A DNA stretch of 64,000 nt from Maratus speciosus. Its lineage: Eukaryota; Arthropoda; Arachnida; Araneae; Salticidae. Positions 1-10,264 of the stretch are shown in pieces. The notes beneath the pieces are model-generated. The model saw nothing but the letters and a program-made list of their open reading frames with translations, searched no databases and had not been told where the DNA came from. Location: the NCBI GenBank assembly GCA_963932465.1, contig OZ010786.1, positions 445,334,619 through 445,398,618 on the forward strand. The letters run 5' to 3'. Each line of letters starts with the position of its first letter. The stretch's first letter is position 1. The translations under genes and the position numbers were made by a program.

Positions 1-846
1 TTTTATTTGTTTATTTCACGCCAAAGGTGAGTTAAGTCGCCAAATATGGCGCTACAATTTTTCCGACCGCTTTATCCAATGAGTAAATATCCAGTACATA
101 TTACTAGTATACAGATTGCAATTTTTTTTAAAAAATAATTGATAGCATAAGAAACAAATATTAGGTTTTTATTTCTTTTTCTATGCAGACGATAAATATA
201 TAAGTAATAAATATAATTCTATAAAAGCTTCGAAGATCATTGAAAACTATTTTTTCGTGAAATACAAAATAAGCAAACAATTTTCTTTTGAAATCGAATG
301 GAATAAAGTTTCGAATGTTTAAAATGAAATGCTGCTGTATTAAATGGTCCTTTGGTAAAAGTAATCATAAAGTAAATTAATATTTTTACACAATTTAGAA
401 AAATTACTGTTGCTAAATATATCGGACATTGCAATTTCTAGCCATTACAAATTCAGTTATGACATTTGACTAGGGTTGCCGTAAAGCTCTACTTTTGAAA
501 ATAAACGCCAACTGTTTCCCTGCCAAAAATATGAATATAATGTTGCAATTTTTCAAAATCAAATTCGTGAGTTTTTGAAGGAATTTTCGAACTTTTTTAA
601 ATATTTTATACTTATTATTAACTAATTTATATTTTTAAATAAATGCTTTTCTTTAAAAAAATTCAATGTTAATAGTCCGATAAGTGGTCTCGAAAATTGC
701 ATTTTCTGAAAGTTATGCTGCTGTAAAAACAAGAAATATTATTTTAACAGAAAAATGTTATCGATTCTCAAGCTTCATAATATAGGGCTTTAAAATGCAC
801 CAGGTCTCAATACTAGGTGCGAGCAACACCAAAAGTGGTTCCCTTG

Positions 847-1033
847 TTAGATTCTGTTCAAATGAAATCGAAATAAATCTTAGACTTTTTTTTAAGTTTT
901 GTATTTTGCATGTACCCTATCATATTATGTACAATCGTCATAAACATAATGCAAAATCTGCAGTACAAATATTTACAACTTAAAAATGGAAAAAGTCTAA
1001 GATTTATTTTGATTTCATTTGAACGGAATCTAA
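847..1033. repeat. Short hairpin element (MITE-like inverted repeat)
   Basis: Two arms of roughly 43 bp (about 849-891 and 990-1031) are reverse complements with few mismatches, for example AAATCTTAGAC against GTCTAAGATTT. The outer ends read TTAGATTC and GAATCTAA. The spacer is about 100 bp. There is no coding capacity. The layout fits a short non-autonomous DNA transposon, but no convincing target duplication is visible, so the superfamily is left open. Confidence 0.6.
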
Positions 1034-3473
1034 GTATATAGGTGTTTAAAGCATTATATTGTATGAATTTCATTTTTATTTTTTAATGTTCAATTGGTTT
1101 AGCTTATTTGTTACAAAAATTTAACATTAAATGTAGAACAAATTGAATGAAATATCTTAATATCTGCCCCTTCTCGGGCTTAAACAATTTAGGAAATAAA
1201 TTTTGTTTTTTTAATTTGTTCTGCAAATTAGGTTTTTGTTTAATATGTCAAGTTTTTTAATAACTACTGCATTCAGACAAACACATTTCAAAATTAATGG
1301 AGGGTGTCATCATCAAGCTTTGATTTGTGTGATATCGCATCACAATTTGTGATGCAATTTACCTATGTATAATTCAAAATGTTTCACCAGTGCAGTAATG
1401 TGGGAATTTCGTAAGAATACTTGAATCAGACTGAATGCTTCCGACATTGTATTCTGTTTTCGAGATTAAAAAGGAAAACTAGCCTTAACAAAGCTGTGTG
1501 AAGTGGAAATGCAGAAAAAGTAAATACAACGAAAATGAGTTCGACGCAGGTTTTGTTAAAAAGGAACAGAACATTTTTCGGTGAAATAAGATAGAATATT
1601 TAAACGACATAAGAAAATCTTAGAAATATTCAACGGTGCTAAATAAATGAAGTCAACGTTGTTGTTTTTAAAGTTAAATAGAGATCGAAAAGAGTGCTTT
1701 TTAACTGTATTTTTGTTTTGTCTTCGTCTTAATAAATGTCAGTGTTCGTCTCAGAAGTGAATTATGATTTATAAATAGAGCCACATCCCATAAAGATGCA
1801 GGTTGTTGTAGTTTGGTCAAAAAATTACAATCAGAACTTAAAAAATCTACTTGAAAATGTCATCAGTTTCTTCAGTTTCATGTTTCACATGAAAATCATT
1901 CAACTAAAAATAGGCAAATTATTATGGCTTTTGAATTATTTACAACAATGAAGGAAAAATGTTAAATTTTATTAGAAAATGTCCGTTGATTCTCAATGAA
2001 AAAAGCAAAATTTGGAATTATTAAGAAAAATATTTGAATAATGTAAATAAAAATTAGCCCATGTTACTCTCTAGATTATAATCCACCTATATGAAAAGGC
2101 ATTTTATGATCCGTTTTGATCCTGACTTCTGGCAAATGTTTTTACACTTTGAATTTATAATATTATTAGAATTAGCAAAGAATTAAAAATGAGTGGCATC
2201 AGGGACAAAAAGGCAGGAAGAAAAAATGAAAAAGTTATGATCTCCATAGGCTTTTCTATGTTAAATTAACATTGAGAAGTGACACTGGAAATAAATAAGT
2301 ATTGCACTGCCGCGCAATACTTAAATAAAGTAAAAATCGATTTTTTGGTTGAATTTTGCTTTCCCGGTCCCCTTAAGTGAATGAAGTGTATTTTTATTCC
2401 TGTCTCTTCCTTTTTGTATCATACTTAATTACAAATTCTCTTCTACTTAACACAAAGAACTATAAACTTCAGTATTAAAAATTAAAAATTTCTGATATTA
2501 AATGTGATAATGATCAATAAAGTTAATTAAAAATTACTGTTATATCAACAGGAGTGTAGGAAAGAGGAGTCAAGCTCATCCTATTCAAATAAAGACAATT
2601 TTTTTAAATCACAGAATATTACAACTGTTCCAACTATTATTTTCTGTCTTCAATGTTTGATAATTTATCCCTCAAAAAACAACTCTATACATAAAAAAGA
2701 ACGATATAAAATTGATTATATTTCTAGCATGTAAAGCCTGCAGATCACAGGCCTAAACATCTGGTCTGCAACGTTGATTTTTATTTTGAACTCATTTTTT
2801 TCTGAACCCTCATTTGCATTACTGTCATATATATTAGTATTACTAGGTAGTTTCAGGTGATTTAACTCTTGCGAATTTTAACATGAAATATGACTTCATA
2901 TACTGATACTGCAGGACTGTTTATTTTCTGTGAAAACATCTTTTTATATCCCAGCATGATTTTGCCCCCCCCCCACCCCCCACCCCCCTGAACACATTGT
3001 TGTCTCATCAATTTGATAATCATAAATCTCTAGTATTCAATCACATAACTATTCTGTCTAAAATCATTTAAATATTTGTTTTGTAATAATGGCACCAACA
3101 GTTAAAAAAATATATTATAAAATATATACAATTGTTTTCTAATTATTTGGGACTAGTATCAGTCTTTAAGAATTTTAAAGTATATTGTTTGTCAGATTTT
3201 AAAAATATTTTTAAAACTATGATTATGCATTTATTGTGATTCAGATGTTTGAATATAAAGAAATTATGTAATTTTAGCTAAAATATCCTTCACCTGTGGT
3301 GACCAGCTTAGTGAGCATTTAATGTACACCATGCATGTATTTCAACATATTTTATCTAATGATTTTAATTAGTTTAATGAGTGTATCTTCCGACAAATCG
3401 GATCAAACCAATATCAACCGTAAGGATACTTTTCCATTATGAAAGCATTTCATACATTTTGTACTGTTATATA

Positions 3474-3649
3474 CGGTAAAATCTCTGTAAGGGAGACTGT
3501 GTGTAAGACGGAAATCTGTCTAACTTTGAAAGATTTTCAAGTCCTTGCGAATCCATTGATATAGAGTAAAATTTGTCTAAAGCAGAATATTTTCTACTAC
3601 GGAAAATTTTCTCAGACCCGATCGTTTCCGCCTTGGACTGAGTTTACTG
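3474..3649. mobile_element. Pogo-like MITE, ~176 bp, TA-flanked
   Basis: It begins CGGTAAAATCTCTG just after TA (3472-3473) and ends GAGTTTACTG just before TA (3650-3651), giving imperfect terminal inverted repeats of the CAGTAAA type used by pogo/Tigger elements. The interior (CGGAAATCTGTCTAAC, CTACTACGGAAAATTTTCTC) recurs in a second copy at 54596-54770. It has no ORF and is a non-autonomous element presumably moved by a Tigger-type transposase. Confidence 0.75.
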
Positions 3650-4232
3650 TACTTCAGTTTTCTAGTACTGAGCTTGATAAAAACTACTTTACTTATTCAC
3701 TTCATCAGTTGTGCTTCAAAATGTTCACTTAAGATTCATTTGTCACACATTCACTTATGTGTAGACATTTAAACCTATTACCTAATCTTCGGCAATCAGA
3801 TACACTCCAAATGTCGTATTTAGAAGGTTTGACTTTTGTGACAGTTCTGTAATAGTATTTACATTCATTTTAAATATTAATGCGTGCATTGTCTATGTTT
3901 GTCATTAACTTTGTCCATTGATTAAATTGCAGAAGATTAGCTGTTTTATATTTTATTAATTCCTTTTTTCAAAATCTTCCGAAATTGGGTAAGTCACAAA
4001 GAATGTATTATTTTATTATTTTCTTTTTCTGACACACTCTGAAACAGAGTTGCTAGGCAACTGGTAAATTAAAAGAGAAAAAAAAAATTAATATTTTAAA
4101 ATTTATTAATTAAAAAATTTATTAATTTATTAATGAAATTTATTTATAAATTTATTAATTTATCTCTATGCTTCATTAATCTTCTTTTCTTTTGTGAGCA
4201 AAAAAACTTTTTTTTTTTTTTTTTTTACTTAG

Positions 4233-4336
4233 GTACATTTTCAATGTTGGAATCAGTTCCTGATCGCCACATATATAAACTTAGTATTTTTCAACCTACA
4301 GAACCTAGTGCCTTTTTCAGAATTATTAAAAAAGAG
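4233..4336 (+). CDS. UBE2O: UBE2O exon: segment leading into the UBC domain
   Basis: A T-rich tract and AG at 4231-4232 precede the exon, and GT at 4337 follows. The first two bases complete a codon begun in an upstream exon. The next reads TFSMLESVPDRHIYKLS, then FQPTEPSAFFRIIKKE and ends on a codon boundary. In UBE2O this LES-P-D-H-K stretch and the FQP motif form the N-terminal helix of the UBC fold. The ATG at 4133 lies in the intron frame and is not a start codon. Confidence 0.92.
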
Positions 4337-4421
4337 GTATCTGCTATTTTACATTTATTTTTTACTATATAATTATCTGTGTTCATCATTCAGTATTAGC
4401 TAATTTTTTTCTTTATTTTAG

Positions 4422-4484
4422 ATGAGTATATTGAGGTCTTCTCTACCAGATGGAATCCTTGTAAAAAGTTTTGAAGACAGAATT
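4422..4484 (+). CDS. UBE2O: UBE2O exon: 21-residue UBC segment
   Basis: The exon lies between AG (4420-4421) and a strong GTAAGT donor (4485). Its 21 codons, in phase 0 at both ends, read LRSSLPDGILVKSFEDRI. This matches the family pattern L-SLP-GI-VK-FEDR at the end of the first UBC helix. It is separated from the previous exon by an intron of only 85 bp, the single short intron in this part of the gene. Confidence 0.93.
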
Positions 4485-4565
4485 GTAAGTTTCTAAAGTT
4501 TCGCTCAAATTTTATTTTAAGTTAATAAACATTAAGTGTAAGTTAGATCTCAATAAGCAGAAGCA

Positions 4566-4602
4566 TGTGTGTGTGTGTGGGGGGGGGGGGGGGGGGAGGG
4601 GG
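4566..4602. repeat. Compound (GT)n-(G)n simple repeat
   Basis: A run of GT dinucleotides passes directly into about 18 consecutive G, then AGGGGG. Similar TG-to-G transitions occur at 16812-16849 and near 61770-61800. Confidence 0.9.
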
Positions 4603-5589
4603 TTTTCTATATATTTCTCATTACTTTAAGAAAAAGAAAAAAAAATAGCACAAGATAAAAGTTTAAAAGAAAAAATCAATTTTAAGCTTTTTAACAATTT
4701 CTCACTATTTTATTTATGTAAGCAGTTTTGTGCTTTCTGTTTGTACATAAGCTTATCTGTTTTTACATAATAAAATATCTATTGTAATCTATTTGGGTAT
4801 GTATGAATCTTGGTATTAATTTGATTATGGATTGGTAGCTTTTTGCTATCTATTTCACATTATTAAAAAATTTTCTGGAAATTTTATAGATTACATTTAT
4901 TGCTTTTGACTGGAGAAATGTTAATCCCTTGACTATGTTCTCGACAAAATTGACTTTAGTTTTAATGGTTTCTACCTCATACACACCGTATATGGACATA
5001 GCCAAGTGGTTAATATAAAATCACTTTCTATACACTCATTCTAGTGAATAGTTTGTTTCTTCATTTGGCATGGATATAAACGTTTTATTATTGTTTGTTT
5101 GAAAACATAAAAGACATTGCTCAAATAGAAATAGATTTATTGTTATCATATTTTGTATTTAGTTCAGTCAGGTGTGGTACAATTCTTAAAAAAGAATGAG
5201 CAACGTTAGATAGCACAATGTATACAAAATGTGTATACAGCTGTTTTAGAGCTTCTAAATCTTCATGATCAGTGCAAAATTAAAGGCTAAAACATAGCGA
5301 GCCGGAGAGACATACTTCACAGCTCGGTTGTCAAAGGCGAAAAAGCGGTGAGTGTTTCAAAACAACAGCAGGGTCAAACTTTCTTGCACATATGAGGAGA
5401 CCATTTAGAAGTGCTTAGCCATTCTGATAAGCTTAACCAGAAAGGAGAAAGGTGGGAAGAAAAGAAAGCATAATGGGAGCCACAATTTTGGAAAATTGGG
5501 CGTGCAGGACAAATCGTTAACTAAACTGCTAGAATTCTTCCATATATGATAAGCTTCCCAAACATCTAGATAGAACCTTTGAAAAATTT

Positions 5590-5746
5590 AAAATTGTGAT
5601 TGCTAGATCAGCAATGTTTAGCAGTAGCGGAGCATTTAATGTCAGTTTTTAACGCAAGTTTTATACTACCTCAAGCGAACACTAAAAGGTCGCTTCCTTT
5701 GACCAATAAACGTTATATTACATTCGTAAGATATCTTATAAATTCC
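5590..5746 (-). pseudogene. GIY-YIG endonuclease fragment, left Penelope-like copy
   Basis: Read on the - strand from 5746, the sequence gives GIYKISYEC, then FIGQRKRPFSVRLR, so both halves of the GIY...(Y/F)IG signature and a downstream arginine are kept. In Penelope-like elements this nickase domain follows the RT and opens the target site. After SVRLR the frame breaks. An H-W-S-S-N-H type C-terminal segment is still visible in the other copy. It is a non-functional fragment. Confidence 0.75.
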
Positions 5747-6237
5747 ACAATGCGAAAATCGTCTATAGGATGTTTGAGATTTGTGAATTAGATTTTGTTG
5801 AAAAGAGTATAAACTACCTTAAAGTCAAATTTTAACAAGATTTTAGGAATTTGATGGGTAATTTTCGGAAAATATGGAATTATAATTAAATTTTAATTGC
5901 GGATAGTGTCAACGTTGAAATGGGTATGTTTACTTAGTTTATTATGGATAGGATCGATGATTTCAACTGAAACCTCTGATCATTGGCAATGGATTTAATG
6001 TAGCCTAATTCTGCTTTGAGTAAGCCGTCGGAAGAACAGATATTTAAGGCCCGGTGAACATAAGTGTTGAAGGCAGCCAACTTCTGATTAGGGGGTAAAG
6101 ATACTGTGAATAGTTTGCGCTAAACAGTAGTATGAAATGTTATTTTTGCAGAAAACATAACATCAAAGAAAATATGGATATATGAATAGAATCGGTGATT
6201 TCAACTGGAACCCCCAATCAGTGGCAATGGATTTAAT

Positions 6238-6653
6238 CTAGTCTAATTCTGCTTTAAGTAAGCTGTCGGAAGAGCAGATATTTAAGGCCCGGTGAACATA
6301 AGTGTTGAAGGCAGCCAACTTTTGATTAGGGGGATGAGAAGAGACACGATGTGCGGGTAAAGATACTGCAAATAGTTTATAGTGAACAGTAGTATAAATT
6401 GTTATTTTTGCAGAAAACCATAACATCAAAGAAGGGTAAATGATTGTTATTTTCAAATTCGGTGGTAAAAATACTTGATGTGTTCATCTATAGAGTTCAT
6501 AACAGCAAGAATATTAGTAACATTAAGATCATCAGAATTCAGTAATGCAAAGCAGTCGTCGACATTGCAGATATAAAACAGAAAAGATAATTTCTTAAAT
6601 AGGTTTGATTCGAAATAATGCATGTAAATATCACATGATACAATGATGAACAC
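6238..6653 (-). pseudogene. Reverse transcriptase fragment (VDDCFA motif), left Penelope-like copy
   Basis: From 6653 downward the first frame reads YMHYFESNLF, then ICNVDDCFALLNSDDLNV, which is RT motif C with the catalytic Asp pair (N-V-D-D for the usual Y-V-D-D), and continues to SIDEHIKYF. A frameshift near 6465 moves the match to another frame (TTEFENNNHLPFFDVMVF). From about 6400 it shifts again to TTVHYKLF, KLAAFNTYVHRALNICSS and LLKAELD. The order is that of the palm-thumb region of a Penelope-like RT. Two frame changes make this a pseudogene. Confidence 0.8.
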
Positions 6654-6698
6654 TTTCAGTTTACCGCCAATTCGAAAATAACAATCATTTACCCTTCC

Positions 6699-7043
6699 TT
6701 GATGTTATGTTTTTTTGTGAAAATAATGTATTTTCACACAACTGTTCATCGTAAACCATTCATGGTATCTTTACACCCATGTTGTGTTTCTTCTCACTCC
6801 CCTAGTCAGAAGTTGGCTGCCTTCAACACTTATATTTACCAGGCCTTAAATATCTGTTCTGCCAACAGTTTACTCAAAACAGAATTAGACTACATTAAAT
6901 CCATTGCCATTGATTGGGGACTTACAGTTGAAATCATCGATTCTATTCATAATAAAGTAAGTAAACATGCCCATTTCAACGTTAACACTGTCCGCAATGA
7001 AAATTTAATTATAATTCCATATTTTTCGAAAATTACCCATTAA
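6699..7043 (+). pseudogene. RT thumb/linker fragment, right Penelope-like copy
   Basis: The longest open stretch of the right copy is 114 codons. From about 6735 it reads TTVHRKPFMVSL, SQKLAAFNTYIYQALNICS, then LLKTELDYIKSIAIDWG and IIDSIHNKVSK. This aligns with the left copy on the other strand and with the thumb and linker of Penelope-like RTs. The first dozen residues are in a wrong frame: the FENNNHLPFLDV match lies in a neighbouring frame, so the ATG at 6699 is accidental. The catalytic palm is absent. Confidence 0.75.
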
Positions 7044-7086
7044 ATTTCTAAAATCTTGTTAAAATTTGACTTTAAGTTAGTTAATA

Positions 7087-7873
7087 CAGGGTGACAATTA
7101 TTTAACTATATGAAATAAAACGTAAATTATTCAAAAACTACTGAGTGCAAAAACTTTATTCAACATGTAAACGTCACTACAGATATTCGGATTTAGGTTA
7201 TGACATGTTCGATATGGCTGCCATCATTGGCTATGATGTGGCTCAGATGAATAGCAAAATTCTGCATGACCTGCTGAAGTGACCTCCCAAATAGCAGTTT
7301 TCAGCTCAGCAATGTCTTTGGGGTTATTTCTGTACACATTGTCTTTAATGTAGCCCCACAAAAATGAGTCACATGCGTTAAGATACGGAGAATATGGCAG
7401 CCAAGCGAGTTCCATTCCAGTGGCCTCTGGTAGCCCAGAGCCAGAATGCGGTCCCCAAAGTGCTCCTCCAGGACATCAAAAACTTTCTTTGGTCCAATGG
7501 GGTCGAGCTCCGTCTTGCATGAATCACATCTTGTCGAAATCAGGGTCACTTTGGAGGAGGGGGATGAAACCATTTTCCAAAACATTCACATATCATTCAC
7601 TAGTCACCGTGCCTTCAACGAATATCGGACCAATTATTCTGTGACTGGACATTGCACACCACACTGTCACCTGTTGAGGGTGGAGAGACTTCTCGATTGC
7701 GAAATGCGGATTCGCAGTGCTCCAAATGCACCAAAATGGCCGACAACAATAAGTTGCGTGTGCATGCGCATACCAATTCCCATCATGCCCTGCGGCCAAC
7801 CACGAAGTTTGAACTTCATCGTGCAAACCGTTATGACGGTTTAATTTCATATAGTTAAATAATTGTCACCCTG
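7087..7873 (-). mobile_element. Mariner/Tc1-type DNA transposon, 787 bp, degraded
   Basis: Terminal inverted repeats of 30 bp are identical at 7087-7116 and 7844-7873 (CAGGGTGACAATTATTTAAC at the outer end). The TA target duplication is at 7085-7086 and 7874-7875. The - strand keeps pieces of a transposase in different frames: PQQVTVWCAMSSHRIIGPIF, then EEHFGDRILALG, then ELAWLPYSPYLNACDSFLWG and NPKDIAELKTAIWE. These match the catalytic domain of Tc1/mariner transposases (VTVWCA, HFGDR, PPRSPDL-P-DFFLWG). The helix-turn-helix N-terminus is missing and frames are broken. It inserted into the right Penelope-like copy. Confidence 0.88.
7224..7850 (-). pseudogene. Broken Tc1/mariner transposase (catalytic domain only)
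   Basis: Three overlapping - strand frames (7850-7593, 7585-7301 and 7415-7224) together give the central and C-terminal parts of a mariner-type DDE transposase. Segments are ENPH-like TANPHFAIEKSLHP, VTVWCAMSS, EEHFGDRILALG, and the YSPYLNACDSFLWGYIK block, where the third catalytic acid sits in the family's SPDL-PCD context (here NACD). At least two frameshifts break it. + strand ORFs over the same interval are shadows. Confidence 0.8.
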
Positions 7874-8119
7874 TACATCTTTTAACAAAATCTAATTCAC
7901 AAATCTCTAACATCCTATAGACAGATTTCCACATTAGAGAATTTACAGGATATCTTGCGAATTCGATAAAATGTTTATTATTCAAACAAGGCGACCATTT
8001 ATGTTTTGCTTGGGAAGCATAAAACTTGTTTTAAAAACTGTGACTTTAAACGCTCTGCTATTGCTAATCACTGCTGGTCTAGCAATCACAATTTTAAATT
8101 TTCCGAAGGTTCTATAATA

Positions 8120-8701
8120 CAAGGTGCATTCAAGTTCTAAGGCCTCTGATTTTTTTTCTAACTACTCACCCGAAAACTATGAAACTGGTGTTACTTCTCA
8201 CTGTAATCTCCCTGAAGACGTACACATTTTTCACAACGTTGACACCATAATTCCACGGCCACAGCGAAGGCTTCTTTAGGAGTCTGTTTGACCACTGGAA
8301 AATCGCTGAAGCAAATCGTGCTGTTTCACCAAGACAACACACCCGCACATCGGGCTAATGCTACGCAACAGTTTCTTTGTGAAAACAACTTTGTAGTGAT
8401 TTCTCATGCTCCCTATTTACCTAACATGGCTAGTGACTTTTGGCTGTTTCCAACAATGAAAGACGCTCTCCGTGGCCGCACATTCACCAGCCATGCTGCT
8501 ATTGTTTCAGCGTTTTTCCAGTGGTCAAAACAGACTCTTAAAGAAGCCTTGGAAGCAGCCATGGAATCATGGTGTCGACATTGTGAAAAATGTGTTCTTC
8601 TGCAGGGAGATTACATCAAGAAGTAACACCATTTTCATAGTTTTCGGATGAGTAGTTAGTTAGAAAAAAAATAGGAGGCCTTAGAACTTGAATGCACCTT
8701 G
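8120..8701 (+). mobile_element. Foldback derivative of a mariner-type transposon, 582 bp
   Basis: The outer ends CAAGGTGCATTCAAGTTCTA are inverted and TA duplications flank them (8118-8119, 8702-8703). The inverted repeat is far longer than a mariner's usual ~30 bp. About 8120-8310 matches the reverse complement of about 8505-8701, including the end of the transposase reading frame, for example CCACTGGAAAA at 8292 against TTTTCCAGTGG at 8513. The element thus looks like a transposon whose left half was replaced by an inverted copy of its own 3' end. It inserted into the GIY-YIG end of the right Penelope-like copy. Confidence 0.85.
8288..8626 (+). pseudogene. C-terminal mariner transposase remnant
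   Basis: The 112 codons include QIVLFHQDNTPAHRAN (the second catalytic Asp in the HQDNAPAH motif), then LPNMASDFWLFPTMKDALRG (the SPDLAP-DF-LF block with the third Asp, SDFWLF) and WSKQTLKEALEAAMESWCRHCEKC, ending KK. This is the C-terminal half of a mariner-type transposase. The first catalytic Asp and the DNA-binding domain are absent, and the upstream part is an inverted copy of the downstream part. The open frame is fairly clean for a fragment. Confidence 0.82.
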
Positions 8702-9017
8702 TACAGAAATGCTCATTAATTTACAATCTATATTTTTGGGAAGCTTATCATATATGGTAGAATTCTGACAGTTTAGTTAACGATTTGTCCGGTACACACA
8801 ATTTTTCAAAATTGTGGCTCCCATTTCTTTAACTTGCTCTCTTTCCTTCAACTTGGGATTTTTACCTTTACTCCTCTATAACATTATAGCATAAAAGGCC
8901 TTAAACTATCATCCTATTATATTGGACAGATTACAGTTTAAGTACTTTAAATTAATTAAAACAATAATTGACTTCAGATGATATATTATTTTTTTTATTG
9001 GCTTTCAAAGAAATGTA

Positions 9018-9830
9018 CAGTGAAACCTCCTTGTGCGACCACCTCCATTAAGCGACCATCTCCCTGAATGACCATTTTTTTCATGGAACGAAATTTATTC
9101 CCATAGGCTCAATATTAATTTGACTTCCATTCAGAGACCATCCCAGTTGAACTCCCTCCATGTGCGACCCATTTCTTTGAAGAAAATGAAACAAATTCTG
9201 GTTTTTTCCTGTTCGCTGGAAAAAGGTTTTATTAGAAAAATAATTTAGGGGTACACATTATTCTTGAAACTTCTGAGCTAAGTTGATTTAAACTAACTTC
9301 TAAACTAAGTTAATGATTTTTTTTTATTCCTGTAACTTTTAAGTGTTTAAACTTCAAACCCCTTTGTCCCTTTTTAGGCAATGAATTTAACTCTGATGAC
9401 AAATTAAGAATGATGGCCAATAAACTCCCCTGCCCGATTCAGTCAGGAAACTCTCAAAGAAATGGATAAATTAATGAAATCATCATTATTTGTTCCTGTC
9501 CAAAAAAAAAAATTGCATTTATTTAATGAACTTCAAAAAAAACTTGGAAATAAAAGTTATAAAAGATAAAACCGTAAAATCAAGCAAACATCAATGTATT
9601 CATTTTTTGAATTCTGCAGTAATTAACTTACGTAATTAACTTTTGTTTGATACTTAAATTTTCATATTTTTTCCTAATGTGAAGTATACTATATATTTTA
9701 GTAACATTAATTGTTACCTTTTTTCAACAATTAAATCTAGATTTACACATGACCTCCATTAAGAGACCATCTCTCGGAGCGACCAATTTTTATTGGAACG
9801 GAACGTGGTCGCTTTAGGGAGGTTTTACTG
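9018..9830. mobile_element. Pogo/Tigger-like non-autonomous element, 813 bp
   Basis: Ends are CAGTGAAACCTCC and GGAGGTTTTACTG, with TA at 9016-9017 and 9831-9832. The subterminal GCGACCA(C/T) motifs repeat at both ends (ACCTCCATTAAGCGACCATC near 9042, ACCTCCATTAAGAGACCATC near 9751). No transposase homology was recognised inside. The right-hand repeat has the CAGTAAAACCTCC form typical of Tigger-mobilised elements. Confidence 0.8.
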
Positions 9831-10264
9831 TACATACAATTCATTGATATTTTTAAAAAGCTGAATACTAGATATTATGATGACTATAGGTAGGAATGTG
9901 ACAGAATTTTCATTGTGGCAAAAGTTTCATATGTTCCTAATTTTGAATTAATGAAAATATCACATTCCAATTACTAAACTTCCAATTATAAACTAAATTG
10001 GTATTTATAGGGGTTTGTGGAATATTTACAACTCTACTCAAACATTTCTTTAAAATATTATTTTAGTATTTTATAGCATTACAAAATATGCAAATGACCT
10101 TGCGTGTTAATATAGAAATTATTCAGAACTGAAACGTTCCACTCCATGTTTTTCAAGATCAAGAATGTTGAAATATTATGACTGGAAATAAGATTATCCA
10201 TTTAAAATATTATTTGTAGAATGAATAATGCTTTTGGATCATGATAAAACTACCCATCCTAATA

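Larger units (their letters stand above)
1..4232. other. AT-rich presumed intron or upstream sequence of the UBE2O gene
   Basis: No host exon was recognised here. The stretch is AT-rich and stop-dense in all frames. It holds a hairpin MITE (847-1033), a pogo-like MITE (3474-3649), a C-rich run near 2964-2990 and a small perfect inverted repeat at 1337-1355 (GCATCACA, 3-nt loop). It ends in a long T tract that serves as the polypyrimidine tract of the acceptor at 4231-4232. An upstream exon encoding acidic, poorly conserved UBE2O sequence could have been missed. Confidence 0.6.
5470..8828. mobile_element. Head-to-head pair of Penelope-like retroelement fragments
   Basis: Two copies of one element face each other. 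The left copy (about 5470-6660) reads on the - strand and the right (about 6664-8828, including two insertions) on the + strand. Arms match as reverse complements, for example GGCTCCCATT at about 8817 against AATGGGAGCC at 5473. Translation gives a reverse-transcriptase core with a VDDCFA motif, the LPF-DV and TTVHRKPF-type segments, KLAAFNTY and ALNICS, then a GIY-YIG endonuclease. This combination is diagnostic of EN(+) Penelope-like elements. Both copies carry frameshifts and stops. The left copy also has an internal duplication (about 5940-6180 and 6178-6425). The identification comes from motifs only. Confidence 0.82.

Noticed and set aside
4133..4232. ATG-initiated open frame joined to the first UBE2O exon
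   Set aside because: The sequence before 4233 is an intronic T-rich tract ending in AG. The encoded Phe-rich leader is not part of UBE2O.
7420..7858. Three + strand open frames of 68-132 codons
   Set aside because: They are antisense shadows of the mariner-type transposase fragments on the - strand.
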